Source: Ptiloglossa arizonensis
Lineage: Eukaryota > Arthropoda > Insecta > Hymenoptera > Colletidae
Length of the DNA: 64,000 bases
Assembly (NCBI RefSeq): GCF_051014685.1
Contig: NW_027478919.1
Span: forward strand, 1-64,000
Direction of reading: 5' to 3'
Under the pieces are notes generated by a model that worked only from the letters and a program-made list of their open reading frames with translations, made no database searches and was not told the origin of the DNA. Made by a program: the position numbers and the translations under genes. Below, piece after piece: positions 1 to 11,188 of this stretch (position 1 is its first letter; each line of letters opens with the position of its first letter).

Positions 1-175
1 ACCAATCCGCAAAATTTCTGTTGCATCTGAAAGTAGAAACTCGCCCGATTACAACGGTATGCGTACTTTTCCCCTAGGCTGTTCTAGTTATTCGTTTCGA
101 GCATCAGAACTGCGAAAATTTTGAGTTTCTCAAGCGTTTCTTACCTACAAACTGCCACATCTCGCGAACGGATTG
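1..175 (+). repeat. Reference monomer (first complete unit)
   Basis: This unit runs from ACCAATCCGC to the next ACCAATCCGC at 176 and serves as the register for other entries. Landmarks in order: A/T tract AAAATTT (11-17), TGCATCTGAAAG (about 22-33), CGCCCGATTACAACGG (42-57), CTTTTCCCCTAGG (66-78) holding the palindrome CCTAGG, TTCGTTTCGAGCATCAGAAC (91-110), which is nearly invariant through the array, AAAATTTT (115-122), and TCGCGA (162-167). The junction dyad spans 169-184. Type-defining differences sit mainly at about positions 21-23, 33-36, 60-66, 74-92, 112-140 and 160-179. Adjacent units commonly differ at roughly 7% of positions; for example the two units starting near 16,671 and 16,846 show about 13 differences. 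Confidence 0.93.
115..122. other. Per-monomer AAAATTTT tract (first instance)
   Basis: Most monomers contain the self-complementary tract AAAATTTT in the context GCG-AAAATTTT-GAG, plus a second tract AAAATTT after CCGC (11-17 in the first unit), about 104 bp apart one way and 71 bp the other. Type-specific changes are AATATTTT (C, L), AAAATGTT (A) and AACATTTT (E). Such tracts bend DNA and can phase nucleosomes; that function is inferred, not shown. Confidence 0.6.
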
Positions 176-184
176 ACCAATCCG
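169..184. other. Per-monomer dyad CGGATTG-AC-CAATCCG (first instance)
   Basis: The junction of consecutive monomers carries a perfect 7-bp inverted repeat with a 2-bp spacer, within six bases of the palindrome TCGCGA (162-167). The same 16 bp recurs at many junctions through the array, for example 16,613-16,628, 17,138-17,153 and 17,663-17,678. Variants with one or more arm mismatches occur in types A (GGATGG), B (AGGATTG), D (CAGATTGAA) and E (CCGATCCG). Short dyads are a known feature of many centromeric satellites; a role as protein site or cruciform here is inference. Confidence 0.75.
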
Positions 185-919
185 CAAAATTTCTGTGTCA
201 TCTGAAAGTAGAAATTCGCCCAATTACAACGGTATGTGTTCTTTTCCCCTAGGCCATTGTAGTTATTCGTTTCGAGCATCTCAACTGCGAAAATTTTAAG
301 TTTCTCGAGCGTTTCTTACCTCCAAACTGCCATATCTCGCGAAAGGATTGACCAATCCGCATAATTTTTGTTGCATCTGAAAGTAGAAACTCGCCCGATT
401 ACAACGGTATGTGTACTTTTCCCCTAGGCCGTTCTAGATATGCTTGTCGAGCATCAGAACTGCGAAAATTTTGAGTTTCTCAAGCGTGTCTTACCTCCAA
501 ACTGCCATATCTCGCGAAAGGACTGACCAATCCGCAAAATTTCTATTGCATCTGAAAGTAGAAACTCGCCCGATTACTCCGGTATGCGTACTTTTCCCCT
601 GGGCCGTTCTAGTTATGCTTGTCGAGCATCAGAACTGCGAAAATTTTGAGTTTCTCAAGCGTTTCTTAACTCCAAACTGCCATATCTCGCGAACGGATTG
701 ACCAATCCGCAAAATTTCTGTTGCATCTGAAAGTAGAAACTCGTCCGATTACAACGGTATGCGTACTTTTCCCCTGGGCCGTTCTAGTTATGCTTGTCGA
801 GCAACAGAACTGCGAAAATTTTGAGTTTCTCAAGCGTTTCTTACCTCCAAACTGCCATATCTCGCGAACGGATTGACAAATCCGCAAAATTTCTGTTGCA
901 TCTGAAAGTAGAAACTCGC

Positions 920-2494
920 CCGATTACAACGGTATGCGTACTTTTCCCGTAGGACGTTCTAGTTGTTCGTTTCGAGCATCAGAACTGCGAAAATTTTGAG
1001 TTTCTCAAGCGTTTCTTACCTACAAACTGCCACATCTCGCGAACGGATTGACCAATCCGCAAAATTTCGTTGCATCTGAAAGTAGAAACTCGCCCGATTA
1101 CATCGGTATGCGTACTTTTCCCCTAGGCTGTTCTAGTTATTCGTTTCGTGCATCAGAACTGCGAAAATTTTGAGTTTCTCAAGCGTTTCTTACGTCCTAA
1201 CTGCCATATCTCGCGAACGGATTGACCAATTCGCAAAATTTCTGATGCATTTAAAAGTAGAAACTCGCCCGATTACAACGATATTCGTACTTTTCCCCTA
1301 GGCCATTCTAGTTATTCGTTTCGAGCATCAGAACTGCGAAAATTTTGAATTTCTCAAGCGTTTCTTACCTCCAAACTGCCATATCTCGCGAACGGATTGA
1401 CCAATCCGCAAAATTTCTGTTGCATCTGAAAGTAGAATCTCGCCCGATTACAACGGTATGCGTACTTTTCCCCTGGGCCGTTCTAGTTATGCTTGTCGAG
1501 CATCAGAACTGCGAAAATTTTGAGTTTCTCAAGCGTTTCTTACCTATAAACTGCCACATCTCGCGAACCTGATTGACCAATCCGCAAAATTTCTGATGCA
1601 TCTGAAAGTAGAAACTCGCCCGATTACAACGGTATGCGTACTTTTCCCCTAGGCCGTTCTAGTTATTCGTTTCGAGCATCAGAACTGCGAAAATTTTGAG
1701 TTTCTCTAGCGTTTCTTACCTCCAAACTGCCATATCTCGCGAAAGGATTGACCGATCCGCATAATTTTTGTTGCATCTGAAAGTAGAAACTCGCCCGATT
1801 ACAACCGTGTGCGTACTTTTCCCCTGGGCCGTTCTAGTTATGCTTGTCGAGCATCAGAACTGCGAAAATTTTGAGTTTCTCAAGCGTTTCTTAACTCCAA
1901 ACTGCCATATCTCGCGAACGGATTGACCAATCCGCAAAATTTCTGTTGCATCTGAAAGTAGAAACTCGTCCGATTACAACGGTATGCGTACTTGTCCCCT
2001 GGGCCGTTCTAGTTATGCATGTCGAGCATCAGAACTGCGAAAATTTTGAGTTTCTCAAGCGTTTCTTAACTCCAAACTGCCATATCTCGCGAACGGATAG
2101 ACCAATCCGCAAAATTTCTGTTGCATCTGAAAGTAGAATCTCGCCCGATTACAACGGTATGCGTACTTTTCCCCTGGGCCGTTCTAGTTATGCTTGTCGA
2201 GCATCAGAACTGCGAAAATTTTGAGTTTCTCAAGCGTTTCTTACCTCCAAACTGCCATATCTCGCGTGCGGATTGACCAATCTGCAAAATTTCTGTTGCA
2301 TCTGAAAGATGAAACTCGCCCGATTACAACGGTGTGCGTACTTTTCCCCTGGGCCGTTCTAGTTATGCATGTCGAGCATCAGAACTGCGAAAATTTTGAG
2401 TTTCTCAAGCGTTTCTTAACTCCAAACTGCCATATCTCGCGAACGGATTGACCAATCCGCAAAATTTCTGTTGCATCTGAAAGTAGAAACTCGT
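920..2494 (+). repeat. Nine-monomer tandem duplication, copy 1 (1575 bp)
   Basis: This block is followed directly by a near-identical copy at 2495-4069, a spacing of exactly 9 x 175. Private variants shared by both copies in the same order include CCCGTAGGACG, the 1-bp-short AAAATTTCGTTGC, TACATCGG, TTTCGTGCATC, TACGTCCTAAC, TGCATTTAAAAG, ACGATATTCG, TTGAATTTC, AACCTGATTG, TTCTCTAGCG, ACCGTGTGCG, CTTGTCCCC and GCGTGCGGATTG. Reading line by line I saw three differences: positions 1632, 2309 and 2452 against 3207, 3884 and 4027. Confidence 0.92.
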
Positions 2495-4069
2495 CCGATT
2501 ACAACGGTATGCGTACTTTTCCCGTAGGACGTTCTAGTTGTTCGTTTCGAGCATCAGAACTGCGAAAATTTTGAGTTTCTCAAGCGTTTCTTACCTACAA
2601 ACTGCCACATCTCGCGAACGGATTGACCAATCCGCAAAATTTCGTTGCATCTGAAAGTAGAAACTCGCCCGATTACATCGGTATGCGTACTTTTCCCCTA
2701 GGCTGTTCTAGTTATTCGTTTCGTGCATCAGAACTGCGAAAATTTTGAGTTTCTCAAGCGTTTCTTACGTCCTAACTGCCATATCTCGCGAACGGATTGA
2801 CCAATTCGCAAAATTTCTGATGCATTTAAAAGTAGAAACTCGCCCGATTACAACGATATTCGTACTTTTCCCCTAGGCCATTCTAGTTATTCGTTTCGAG
2901 CATCAGAACTGCGAAAATTTTGAATTTCTCAAGCGTTTCTTACCTCCAAACTGCCATATCTCGCGAACGGATTGACCAATCCGCAAAATTTCTGTTGCAT
3001 CTGAAAGTAGAATCTCGCCCGATTACAACGGTATGCGTACTTTTCCCCTGGGCCGTTCTAGTTATGCTTGTCGAGCATCAGAACTGCGAAAATTTTGAGT
3101 TTCTCAAGCGTTTCTTACCTATAAACTGCCACATCTCGCGAACCTGATTGACCAATCCGCAAAATTTCTGATGCATCTGAAAGTAGAAACTCGCCCGATT
3201 ACAACGATATGCGTACTTTTCCCCTAGGCCGTTCTAGTTATTCGTTTCGAGCATCAGAACTGCGAAAATTTTGAGTTTCTCTAGCGTTTCTTACCTCCAA
3301 ACTGCCATATCTCGCGAAAGGATTGACCGATCCGCATAATTTTTGTTGCATCTGAAAGTAGAAACTCGCCCGATTACAACCGTGTGCGTACTTTTCCCCT
3401 GGGCCGTTCTAGTTATGCTTGTCGAGCATCAGAACTGCGAAAATTTTGAGTTTCTCAAGCGTTTCTTAACTCCAAACTGCCATATCTCGCGAACGGATTG
3501 ACCAATCCGCAAAATTTCTGTTGCATCTGAAAGTAGAAACTCGTCCGATTACAACGGTATGCGTACTTGTCCCCTGGGCCGTTCTAGTTATGCATGTCGA
3601 GCATCAGAACTGCGAAAATTTTGAGTTTCTCAAGCGTTTCTTAACTCCAAACTGCCATATCTCGCGAACGGATAGACCAATCCGCAAAATTTCTGTTGCA
3701 TCTGAAAGTAGAATCTCGCCCGATTACAACGGTATGCGTACTTTTCCCCTGGGCCGTTCTAGTTATGCTTGTCGAGCATCAGAACTGCGAAAATTTTGAG
3801 TTTCTCAAGCGTTTCTTACCTCCAAACTGCCATATCTCGCGTGCGGATTGACCAATCTGCAAAATTTCTGTTGCATCTGAAAGTTGAAACTCGCCCGATT
3901 ACAACGGTGTGCGTACTTTTCCCCTGGGCCGTTCTAGTTATGCATGTCGAGCATCAGAACTGCGAAAATTTTGAGTTTCTCAAGCGTTTCTTAACTCCAA
4001 ACTGCCATATCTCGCGAACGGATTGAGCAATCCGCAAAATTTCTGTTGCATCTGAAAGTAGAAACTCGT
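2495..4069 (+). repeat. Nine-monomer tandem duplication, copy 2 (1575 bp)
   Basis: This is the head-to-tail copy of 920-2494, about 99.8% identical by eye (three mismatches). The junction lies between T2494, the T of CGTCCG that is characteristic of the end of each copy, and the CCCGTAGG variant near 2524 that opens each copy; the exact base cannot be fixed within this identical stretch. The right boundary shows where, at about 4099, the sequence becomes CCCCTGGGCTG instead of CCCGTAGGACG. Very recent unequal exchange or amplification is the simplest reading. Confidence 0.92.
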
Positions 4070-4899
4070 CCGATTACAACGGTATGCGTACTTTTCCCCT
4101 GGGCTGTTCTAGTTATGCTTGTCGAGCATCAGAACTGCGAAAATTTTGAGTTTCTCAAGCGTTTCTTACCTCTAAACTGCCATATCTCGCGAACGGATTG
4201 ACAAATCCGCAAAATTTCTGTTGCATTTGAAAGTAGAAACTCGCCCGATTACAACGGTATGCGTACTTTTCCCCTAGGCCGTTCTAGTTGTTCGTTTCGA
4301 GCATCAGAACTGCGAAAATTTTGAGTTTCTCAAGCGTTTCTTACCTACAAACTGCCACATCTCGCGAACGGATTGACCAATCCGCAAAATTTTGTTGCAT
4401 CTGAAAGTAGAAACTCGCCCGATTACAACGGTATGCGTAGTTTTCCCCTAGGCCGTTCTAGTTATTCGTTTCGAGCATCAGAACTGCGAAAATTTTGAGT
4501 TTCTCAAGCGTTTCTTACCTATAAACTGCCACATCTCGCGAACCTGATTGACCAATCCGCAAAATTTCTGATGCATCTGAAAGTAGAAAGTCGCCCGATT
4601 ACAACGGTATGCGTACTTTTCCCCTAGGCCGTTCTAGTTGTTCGTTTCGAGCATCAGAACTGCGAAAATTTTGAGTTTCTCAAGCGTTTCTTACCTACAA
4701 ACTGCCACATCTCGCGAACGGATTGACCAATCCGCAAAATTTTGTTGCATCTGAAAGTAGAAACTCGCCCGATTACAACGGTATGCGTAGTTTTCCCCTA
4801 GGCCGTTCTAGTTATTCGTTTCGAGCATCAGAACTGCGAAAATTTTGATTTTCTCAAGCGTTTCTTACCTCCAAACAGCCATATCTCGCGAACGGATAG
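4070..4899 (+). repeat. Domain 1 monomers between the 9-mer duplication and the 4900 block
   Basis: This stretch of nearly five satellite units contains no other sequence. The first part (about 4030-4420, with CCCCTGGGCTG then TTACCTCTAAAC and GATTGACAAATCC) matches blocks near 9,280-9,670 and 10,680-11,070, showing one short HOR segment placed three times in domain 1. A 174-bp TTTTGTTGC unit and the 176-bp AACCTGATTG unit (4541-4550) follow. From 4541 to about 5072 the sequence is nearly repeated at 5766 to about 6297 (offset 1225, seven monomers). Confidence 0.85.
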
Positions 4900-5641
4900 A
4901 CCAATCCGCAAAATTTCTGTTGCATCTGAAAGTAGAAACTCGCCCGATTACAACGGTATGCGTACTTTTCCCCTAGGCTGTTCTAGTTATTCGTTTCGAG
5001 CATCAGAACTGCGAAAATTTTGAGTTTCTCAAGCGTTTCTTACCTACAAACTGCCACATCTCGCGAACGGATTGACCAATCCGCAAAGTTTCTGTGTCAT
5101 CTGAAAGTAGAAATTCGCCCAATTACAACGGTATGTGTTCTTTTCCCCTAGGCCATTGTAGTTATTCGTTTCGAGCATCTCAACTGCGAAAATTTTAAGT
5201 TTCTCGAGCGTTTCTTACCTCCAAACTGCCATATCTCGCGAAAGGATTGACCAATCCGCATAATTTTTGTTGCATCTGAAAGTAGAAACTCGCCCGATTA
5301 CAACGGTATGTGTACTTTTCCCCTAGGCCGTTCTAGATATGCTTGTCGAGCATCAGAACTGCGAAAATTTTGAGTTTCTCAAGCGTGTCTTACCTCCAAA
5401 CTGCCATATCTCGCGAAAGGATTGACCAATCCGCAAAATTTCTATTGCATCTGAAAGTAGAAACTCGCCCGATTACTCCGGTATGCGTACTTTTCCCCTG
5501 GGCCGTTCTAGTTATGCTTGTCGAGCATCAGAACTGCGAAAATTTTGAGTTTCTCAAGCGTTTCTTAACTCCAAACTGCCATATCTCGCGAACGGATTGA
5601 CCAATCCGCAAAATTTCTGTTGCATCTGAAAGTAGAAACTC
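4900..5641 (+). repeat. Four-monomer block, second copy
   Basis: This copy matches 1-742 at offset 4899. Its first 577 bases also match 6650-7226 at offset 1750 (ten monomers), where the third copy ends at ATTACAACGG in place of ATTACTCCGG. The block holds the distinctive TCTGTGTCATCTG/AATTCGCCC unit followed by the CTCGAGCG, TAGATATGCTTG and CAAGCGTGTC units. Three dispersed copies within 7 kb show non-adjacent HOR pieces separated by later insertions or losses of monomers. Confidence 0.85.
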
Positions 5642-6649
5642 GCCCGATTACTCCGGTATGCGTACTTTTCCCCTGGGCCGTTCTAGTTATGCTTGTCGAG
5701 CATCAGAACTGCGAAAATTTTGAGTTTCTCAAGCGTTTCTTACCTCCAAACTGCCATATCTCGCGAACCTGATTGACCAATCCGCAAAATTTCTGATGCA
5801 TCTGAAAGTAGAAACTCGCCCGATTACAACGGTATGCGTACTTTTCCCCTAGGCCGTTCTAGTTGTTCGTTTCGAGCATCAGAACTGCGAAAATTTTGAG
5901 TTTCTCAAGCGTTTCTTACCTACAAACTGCCACATCTCGCGAACGGATTGACCAATCCGCAAAATTTTGTTGCATCTGAAAGTAGAAACTCGCCCGATTA
6001 CAACGGTATGCGTAGTTTTCCCCTAGGCCGTTCTAGTTATTCGTTTCGAGCATCAGAACTGCGAAAATTTTGATTTTCTCAAGCGTTTCTTACCTCCAAA
6101 CAGCCATATCTCGCGAACGGATAGACCAATCCGCAAAATTTCTGTTGCATCTGAAAGTAGAAACTCGCCCGATTACAACGGTATGCGTACTTTTCCCCTA
6201 GGCTGTTCTAGTTATTCGTTTCGAGCATCAGAACTGCGAAAATTTTGAGTTTCTCAAGCGTTTCTTACCTACAAACTGCCACATCTCGCGAACGGATAGA
6301 CCAATCCGCAAAATTTCTGTGGCATCTGAAAGTAGAAACTCGCCCAATTACAACGGTATGTGTTCTTTTCCCCTAGGCCATTGTAGTTATTCGTTTCGAG
6401 CATCAGAACTGCGAAAATTTTGAGTTTCTCAAGTGTTTCTTACCTCCAAACTGCCATATCTCGCGAACGGATTGACCAATCCGCAAAATTTCTGTTGCAT
6501 CCATAAGCTGAAACTCTCCCGTTTACAACGGTAGGCGTACTTTTCCCGTAGGCCGTTCTAGTTACTCGTTTTGAGCATCAGAACTGCGAAAATTATGAGT
6601 TTCTCAAGCGTTTCTTACCTCCAAACTGCCATATCTCGCGAACGGATAG
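5642..6649 (+). repeat. Domain 1 monomers including a partial seven-monomer repeat
   Basis: Satellite only. Bases 5766-6297 repeat 4541-5072 at offset 1225, including the AACCTGATTG 176-bp unit, the TTTTGTTGC 174-bp unit with GTAGTTTTCC, TTTTGATTTTCTC and CCAAACAGCC. The sequence then departs at GGATAGACC and TCTGTGGCATCTG. Near 6510 is an unusual unit with GCATCCATAAGCTG and CTCCCGTTTAC that recurs near 7550. No gene-like content was seen. Confidence 0.85.
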
Positions 6650-7226
6650 ACCAATCCGCAAAATTTCTGTTGCATCTGTAAGTAGAAACTCGCCCGATTA
6701 CAACGGTATGCGTACTTTTCCCCTAGGCTGTTCTAGTTATTCGTTTCGAGCATCAGAACTGCGAAAATTTTGAGTTTCTCAAGCGTTTCTTACCTACAAA
6801 CTGCCACATCTCGCGAACGGATTGACCAATCCGCAAAATTTCTGTGTCATCTGAAAGTAGAAATTCGCCCAATTACAACGGTATGTGTTCTTTTCCCCTA
6901 GGCCATTATAGTTATTCGTTTCGAGCATCTCAACTGCGAAAATTTTGAGTTTCTCGAGCGTTTCTTACCTCCAAACTGCCATATCTCGCGAAAGGATTGA
7001 CCAATCCGCATAATTTTTGTTGCATCTGAAAGTAGAAACTCGCCCGATTACAACGGTATGTGTACTTTTCCCCTAGGCCGTTCTAGATATGCTTGTCGAG
7101 CATCAGAACTGCGAAAATTTTGAGTTTCTCAAGCGTGTCTTACCTCCAAACTGCCATATCTCGCGAAAGGATTGACCAATCCGCAAAATTTCTATTGCAT
7201 CTGAAAGTAGAAACTCGCCCGATTAC
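6650..7226 (+). repeat. Four-monomer block, third copy (partial)
   Basis: This segment repeats 4900-5476 at offset 1750. Differences noted are CTGTAAGTAG for CTGAAAGTAG, GGCCATTATAG for GGCCATTGTAG and TTTTGAG for TTTTAAG. It ends where the neighbour reads ATTACAACGG rather than ATTACTCCGG. Its presence ten monomers downstream of the second copy supports repeated block transfer within domain 1. Confidence 0.82.
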
Positions 7227-7800
7227 AACGGTATGCGTACTTTTCCCCTGGGCCGTTCTAGTTATGCTTGTCGAGCATCAGAACTGCGAAAATTTTGAGT
7301 TTCTCAAGCGTTTCTTACCTCCAAACTGCCATATCTCACGAACGGATTGACAAATCCGCAAAATTTCTGTTGCATCTGAAAGTAGAAACTCGCCCGATTA
7401 CAACGGTATGTGTTCTTTTCCCCTAGGCCATTGTAGTTATTCGTTTCGAGCATCAGAACTGCGAAAATTTTGAATTTCTCAAGTGTTTCTTACCTCCAAA
7501 CTGCCATATCTCGCGAACGGATTGACCAATCCGCAAAATTTCTGTTGCATCCATAAGCTGAAACTCTCCCGTTTACAACGGTATGCGTACTTTTCCCGTA
7601 GGCCGTTCTAGTTATTCGTTTCGAGCATCAGAACTGCGAAAATTATGAGTTTCTCAAGCGTTTCTTACCTCCAAACAGCCATATCTCGCGAACGGATAGA
7701 CCAATCCGCAAAATTTCTGTTGCATCTGAAAGTAGAAACTCGCCCGATTACAACGGTATGCGTACTTTTCCCGTAGGCTGTTCTAGTTATTCGTTTCGAG
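7227..7800 (+). repeat. Domain 1 monomers, no other content
   Basis: About three satellite units fill this stretch. It includes the second copy of the rare GCATCCATAAGCTG unit near 7550 (first near 6510) and a CCAAACAGCC unit. It contains one TCTCACGAACGG unit in which TCGCGA is lost. I see nothing besides the satellite. Confidence 0.85.
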
Positions 7801-8456
7801 CATCAGAACTGCGAAAATTTTGAGTTTCTCAAGCGTTTCTTACCTACAAACTGCCACATCTCGCGAACGGATAGACCAATCCGCAAAATTTCTGTGGCAT
7901 CTGAAAGTAGAAACTCGCCCAATTACAACGGTATCTGTTCTTTTCCCCTAGGCCATTGTAGTTATTCGTTTCGAGCATCTCAACTGCGAAAATTTTGAGT
8001 TTCTCGAGCGTTTCTTACCTCCAAACTGCCATATCTCGCGAAAGGATTGACCAATCCGAATAATTTTTGTTGCATCTGAAAGTAGAAACTCGCCCGATTA
8101 CAACGGTATGTTCACTTTTCCCCTAGGCCGTTCTAGTTATGCTTGTCGAGCATCAGAACTGCGAAAATTTTGAGTTTCTCAAGCGTTTCTTACCTACAAA
8201 CTGCCACATCTCGCGAACGGATTGACCAATCCGCAAAATTTCTGTGGCATCTGAAAGTAGAAACTCGCCCAATTACAACGGTATCTGTTCTTTTCCCCTA
8301 GGCCATTGTAGTTATTCGTTTCGAGCATCTCAACTGCGAAAATTTTGAGTTTCTCGAGCGTTTCTTACCTCCAAACTGCCATATCTCGCGAAATGAATGA
8401 CCAATCCGCATAATTTTTGTTGCATCTGAAAGTAGAAACTCGCCCGATTACAACGG
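7801..8456 (+). repeat. Dimer tandem duplication (2 x 350 bp)
   Basis: The segments 7801-8106 and 8151-8456 match at an offset of exactly 350 bp. Both carry the otherwise unseen variant GGTATCTGTTC (7930-7940 and 8280-8290) in the same GTGGCATCTG / CCCAATTAC context, followed by GAGCATCTCAACTG and CTCGAGCG. The units diverge at AAAGGATTG against AAATGAATG and at ATGTTCAC against ATGTGTAC. This is the smallest recent amplification step visible. Confidence 0.85.
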
Positions 8457-11188
8457 TATGTGTACTTTTCCCCTAGGCCGTTCTAGATATGCTTGTCGAG
8501 CATCAGAACTGCGAAAATTTTGAGTTTCTCAAGCGTGTCTTACCTCCAAACTGCCATATCTCGCGAAAGGATTGACCGATCCGCATAATTTTTGTTGCAC
8601 CTGAAAGTAGAAACTCGCCCGATTACAACCGTGTGCGTACTTTTCCCCTGGGCCGTTCTAGTTATGCTTGTCGAGCATCAGAACTGCGAAAATTTTGAGT
8701 TTCTCAAGCGTTTCTTAACTCCAAACTGCCATATCTCGCGAACGGATTGACCAATCCGCAAAATTTCTGTTGCATCTGAAAGTAGAAACTCGTCCGATTA
8801 CAACGGTATGCGTACTTTTCCCCTGGGCCGTTCTAGTTATGCTTGTCGAGCATCAGAACTGCGAAAATTTTGAGTTTCTCAAGTGTTTCTTACCTCCAAA
8901 CTGCCATATCTCGCGAACGGATTGACCAATCCGCAAAATTTCTGTTGCATCTGAAAGCAGAAACTCTCCCGTTTACAACGGTATGCGTACTTTTCCCGTA
9001 GGCCGTTCTAGTTATTCGTTTCGAGCATCAGAACTGCGAAAATTATGAGTTTCTCAAGCGTTTCTTACCTCCAAACTGTCATATCTCGCGAACGGATAGA
9101 CCAATCCGCAAAATTTCTGTTGCATCTGAAAGTAGAAACTCGCCCGATTACAACGGTATGCGTACTTTTCCCCTAGGCTGTTCTAGTTATTCGTTTCGAG
9201 CATCAGAACTGCGAAAATTTTGAGTTTCTCAAGCGTTTCTTACCTACAAACTGCCATATCTCGCGAACGGATTGACAAATCCGCAAAATTTCTGTTGCAT
9301 CTGAAAGTAGAAACTCGTCCGATTACAACGGTATGCGTACTTTTCCCCTGGGCTGTTCTAGTTATGCTTGTCGAGCATCAGAACTGCGAAAATTTTGAGT
9401 TTCTCAAGCGTTTCTTACCTCTAAACTGCCATATCTCGCGAACGGATTGACAAATCCGCAAAATTTCTGTTGCATCTGAAAGTAGAAACTCGCCCGATTA
9501 CAACGGTATGCGTAGTTTTCCCCTAGGCCGTTCTGGTTGTTCGTTTCGAGCATCAGAACTGCGAAAATTTTGAGTTTCTCAAGCGTTTCTTACCTACAAA
9601 CTGCCACATCTCGCGAACGGATTGACCAATCCGCAAAATTTTGTTGCATCTGAAAGTAGAAACTCGCCCGATTACAACGGTATGTTCACTTTTCCCCTAG
9701 GCCGTTCTAGTTATGCTTGTCGAGCATCAGAACTGCGAAAATTTTGAGTTTCTCAAGTGTTTCTTACCTCCAAACTCCCATATCTCGCGAACGGATTGAC
9801 GAATCCACAAAATTTCTGTTGCATCTGACAGTAGAAACTCGCCCGATTACAACGGTGTGCGTACTTTTCCCGTAGGCCGTTCTAGTTATTCGTTTCGAGC
9901 ATCAGAACTGCGAAAATTTTGAGTTTCTCAAGCGTTTCTTACCTCCAAACTGCCATATCTCGCGAAAGGATTGACCAATCCGCAAAATTTCTTTTGTGCC
10001 TTAAAGTAGAAACTCGCCCGATTACAACGGTGTGCGTGCTTTTCCCCTAGGCCGTTCTAATTATTCGTTTCGAGCATCAGAACTGCGAAAATTCTGAGTT
10101 TCTCAAGCGTTTCTTACGTCCTAACTGCCATATCTCGCGAACGGATTGACGAATCCGCATAATTTCTGTTGCACCTGCAAGTAGAAACTCTCCCGTTTAC
10201 AAAGGTATGTGTTCTTTTCCCCTAGGCCATTGTAGTTATTCGTTTCGAGCATCTGAACTGCGAAAATTTTGAGTTTCTCGAGCGTCTCTTACCTCCAAAC
10301 TGCCATATCTCGCGAAAGGATTGACCAATCCGCATAATTTTTGTTGCATCTGAAAGTAGAAACTCGCCCGATTACAACGGTATGTGTACTTTTCCCCTAG
10401 GCCGGTCTAGTTATGCTTGTCGAGCATCAGAACTGCGAAAATTTTGAGTTTCTCAAGTGTTTCTTACATCAAAACTGCCATATCTCGCGAACGGATTGAC
10501 CAATCCGCAAAATTTCTGTTGCATCTGAATGCACAAACTCTCCCGTTTACAACGGTGTGCGTACTTTTCCCCTAGGCTGTTCTAGTTATTCGTTTCGAGC
10601 ATCAGAACTGCGAAAATTTTGAGTTTCTCAAGCGTTTCTTAGCTACAAACTGCCATATCTCGCGAACGGATTGACAAATCCGCAAAATTTCTGTTGCATC
10701 TGAAAGTAGAAACTCGTCCGATTACAACGGTATGCGTACTTTTCCCCTGGGCTGTTCTAGTTATGCTTGTCGAGCATCAGAACTGCGAAAATTTTGAGTT
10801 TCTCAAGCGTTTCTTACCTCTAAACTGCCATATCTCGCGAACGGATTGACAAACCCGCAAAATTTCTGTTGCATCTGAAAGTAGAAACTCGCCCGATTAC
10901 AACGGTATGCGTAGTTTTCCCCTGGGCCGTTCTAGTTGTTCGTTTCGAGCATCAGAACTGCGAAAATTTTGAGTTTCTCAAGCGTTTCTTACCTACAAAC
11001 TGCCACATCTCGCGAACGGATTGACCAATCCGCAAAATTTTGTTGCATCTGAAAGTAGAAACTCGCCCGATTACAACGGTATGCGTAGTTTTCCCCTAGG
11101 CCGTTCTAGTTATTCGTTTCGAGCATCAGAACTGCGAAAATTTTGAGTTTCTCAAGCGTTTCTTACCTATAAACTGCCACATCTCGCG
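8457..11188 (+). repeat. Domain 1 monomers with a repeated three-monomer segment
   Basis: This stretch is satellite throughout. Bases about 9160-9680 recur at about 10,560-11,080 (offset 1399, eight monomers less one base), marked by CCCCTGGGCTG, TTACCTCTAAAC and GATTGACAAA. A third version lies near 4,030-4,420. The stretch 9,760-10,330 holds the most divergent units of the domain (CCAAACTCCCAT, TTTTGTGCCTTAAAG, GCACCTGCAAG, TTACAAAGG). Nothing but satellite units was found. Confidence 0.82.

Larger units (their letters stand above)
1..742 (+). repeat. Four-monomer block shared with 4900-5641 (left edge copy)
   Basis: Bases 1-742 match 4900-5641 almost exactly at an offset of 4899. Shared private variants include TCTGTGTCATCTG with AATTCGCCCAATTAC, TTTTAAGTTTCTCGAG, TAGATATGCTTG, CAAGCGTGTC and ATTACTCCGG. 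Differences seen include C at 523 against T at 5422 and AAAATTT against AAAGTTT in the second unit. The match runs into the left edge, so the block probably continues outside the window. The copies diverge at about 743, where this copy reads CGTCCGATTACAAC. Confidence 0.85.

Noticed and set aside
91..104. RNA polymerase III B-box-like TTCGTTTCGAGC, suggesting a tRNA- or SINE-derived monomer
   Set aside because: Only the TTCGA core fits the GGTTCGANTCC pattern, no A box is seen upstream, and no poly-A or cloverleaf is present.
444..701. Recurring 60-92-codon open frames on both strands throughout the array
   Set aside because: Every one follows the repeat period and consists of the same translated monomer. 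Their presence depends on single variant bases that open or close the frame, not on selection for a protein.
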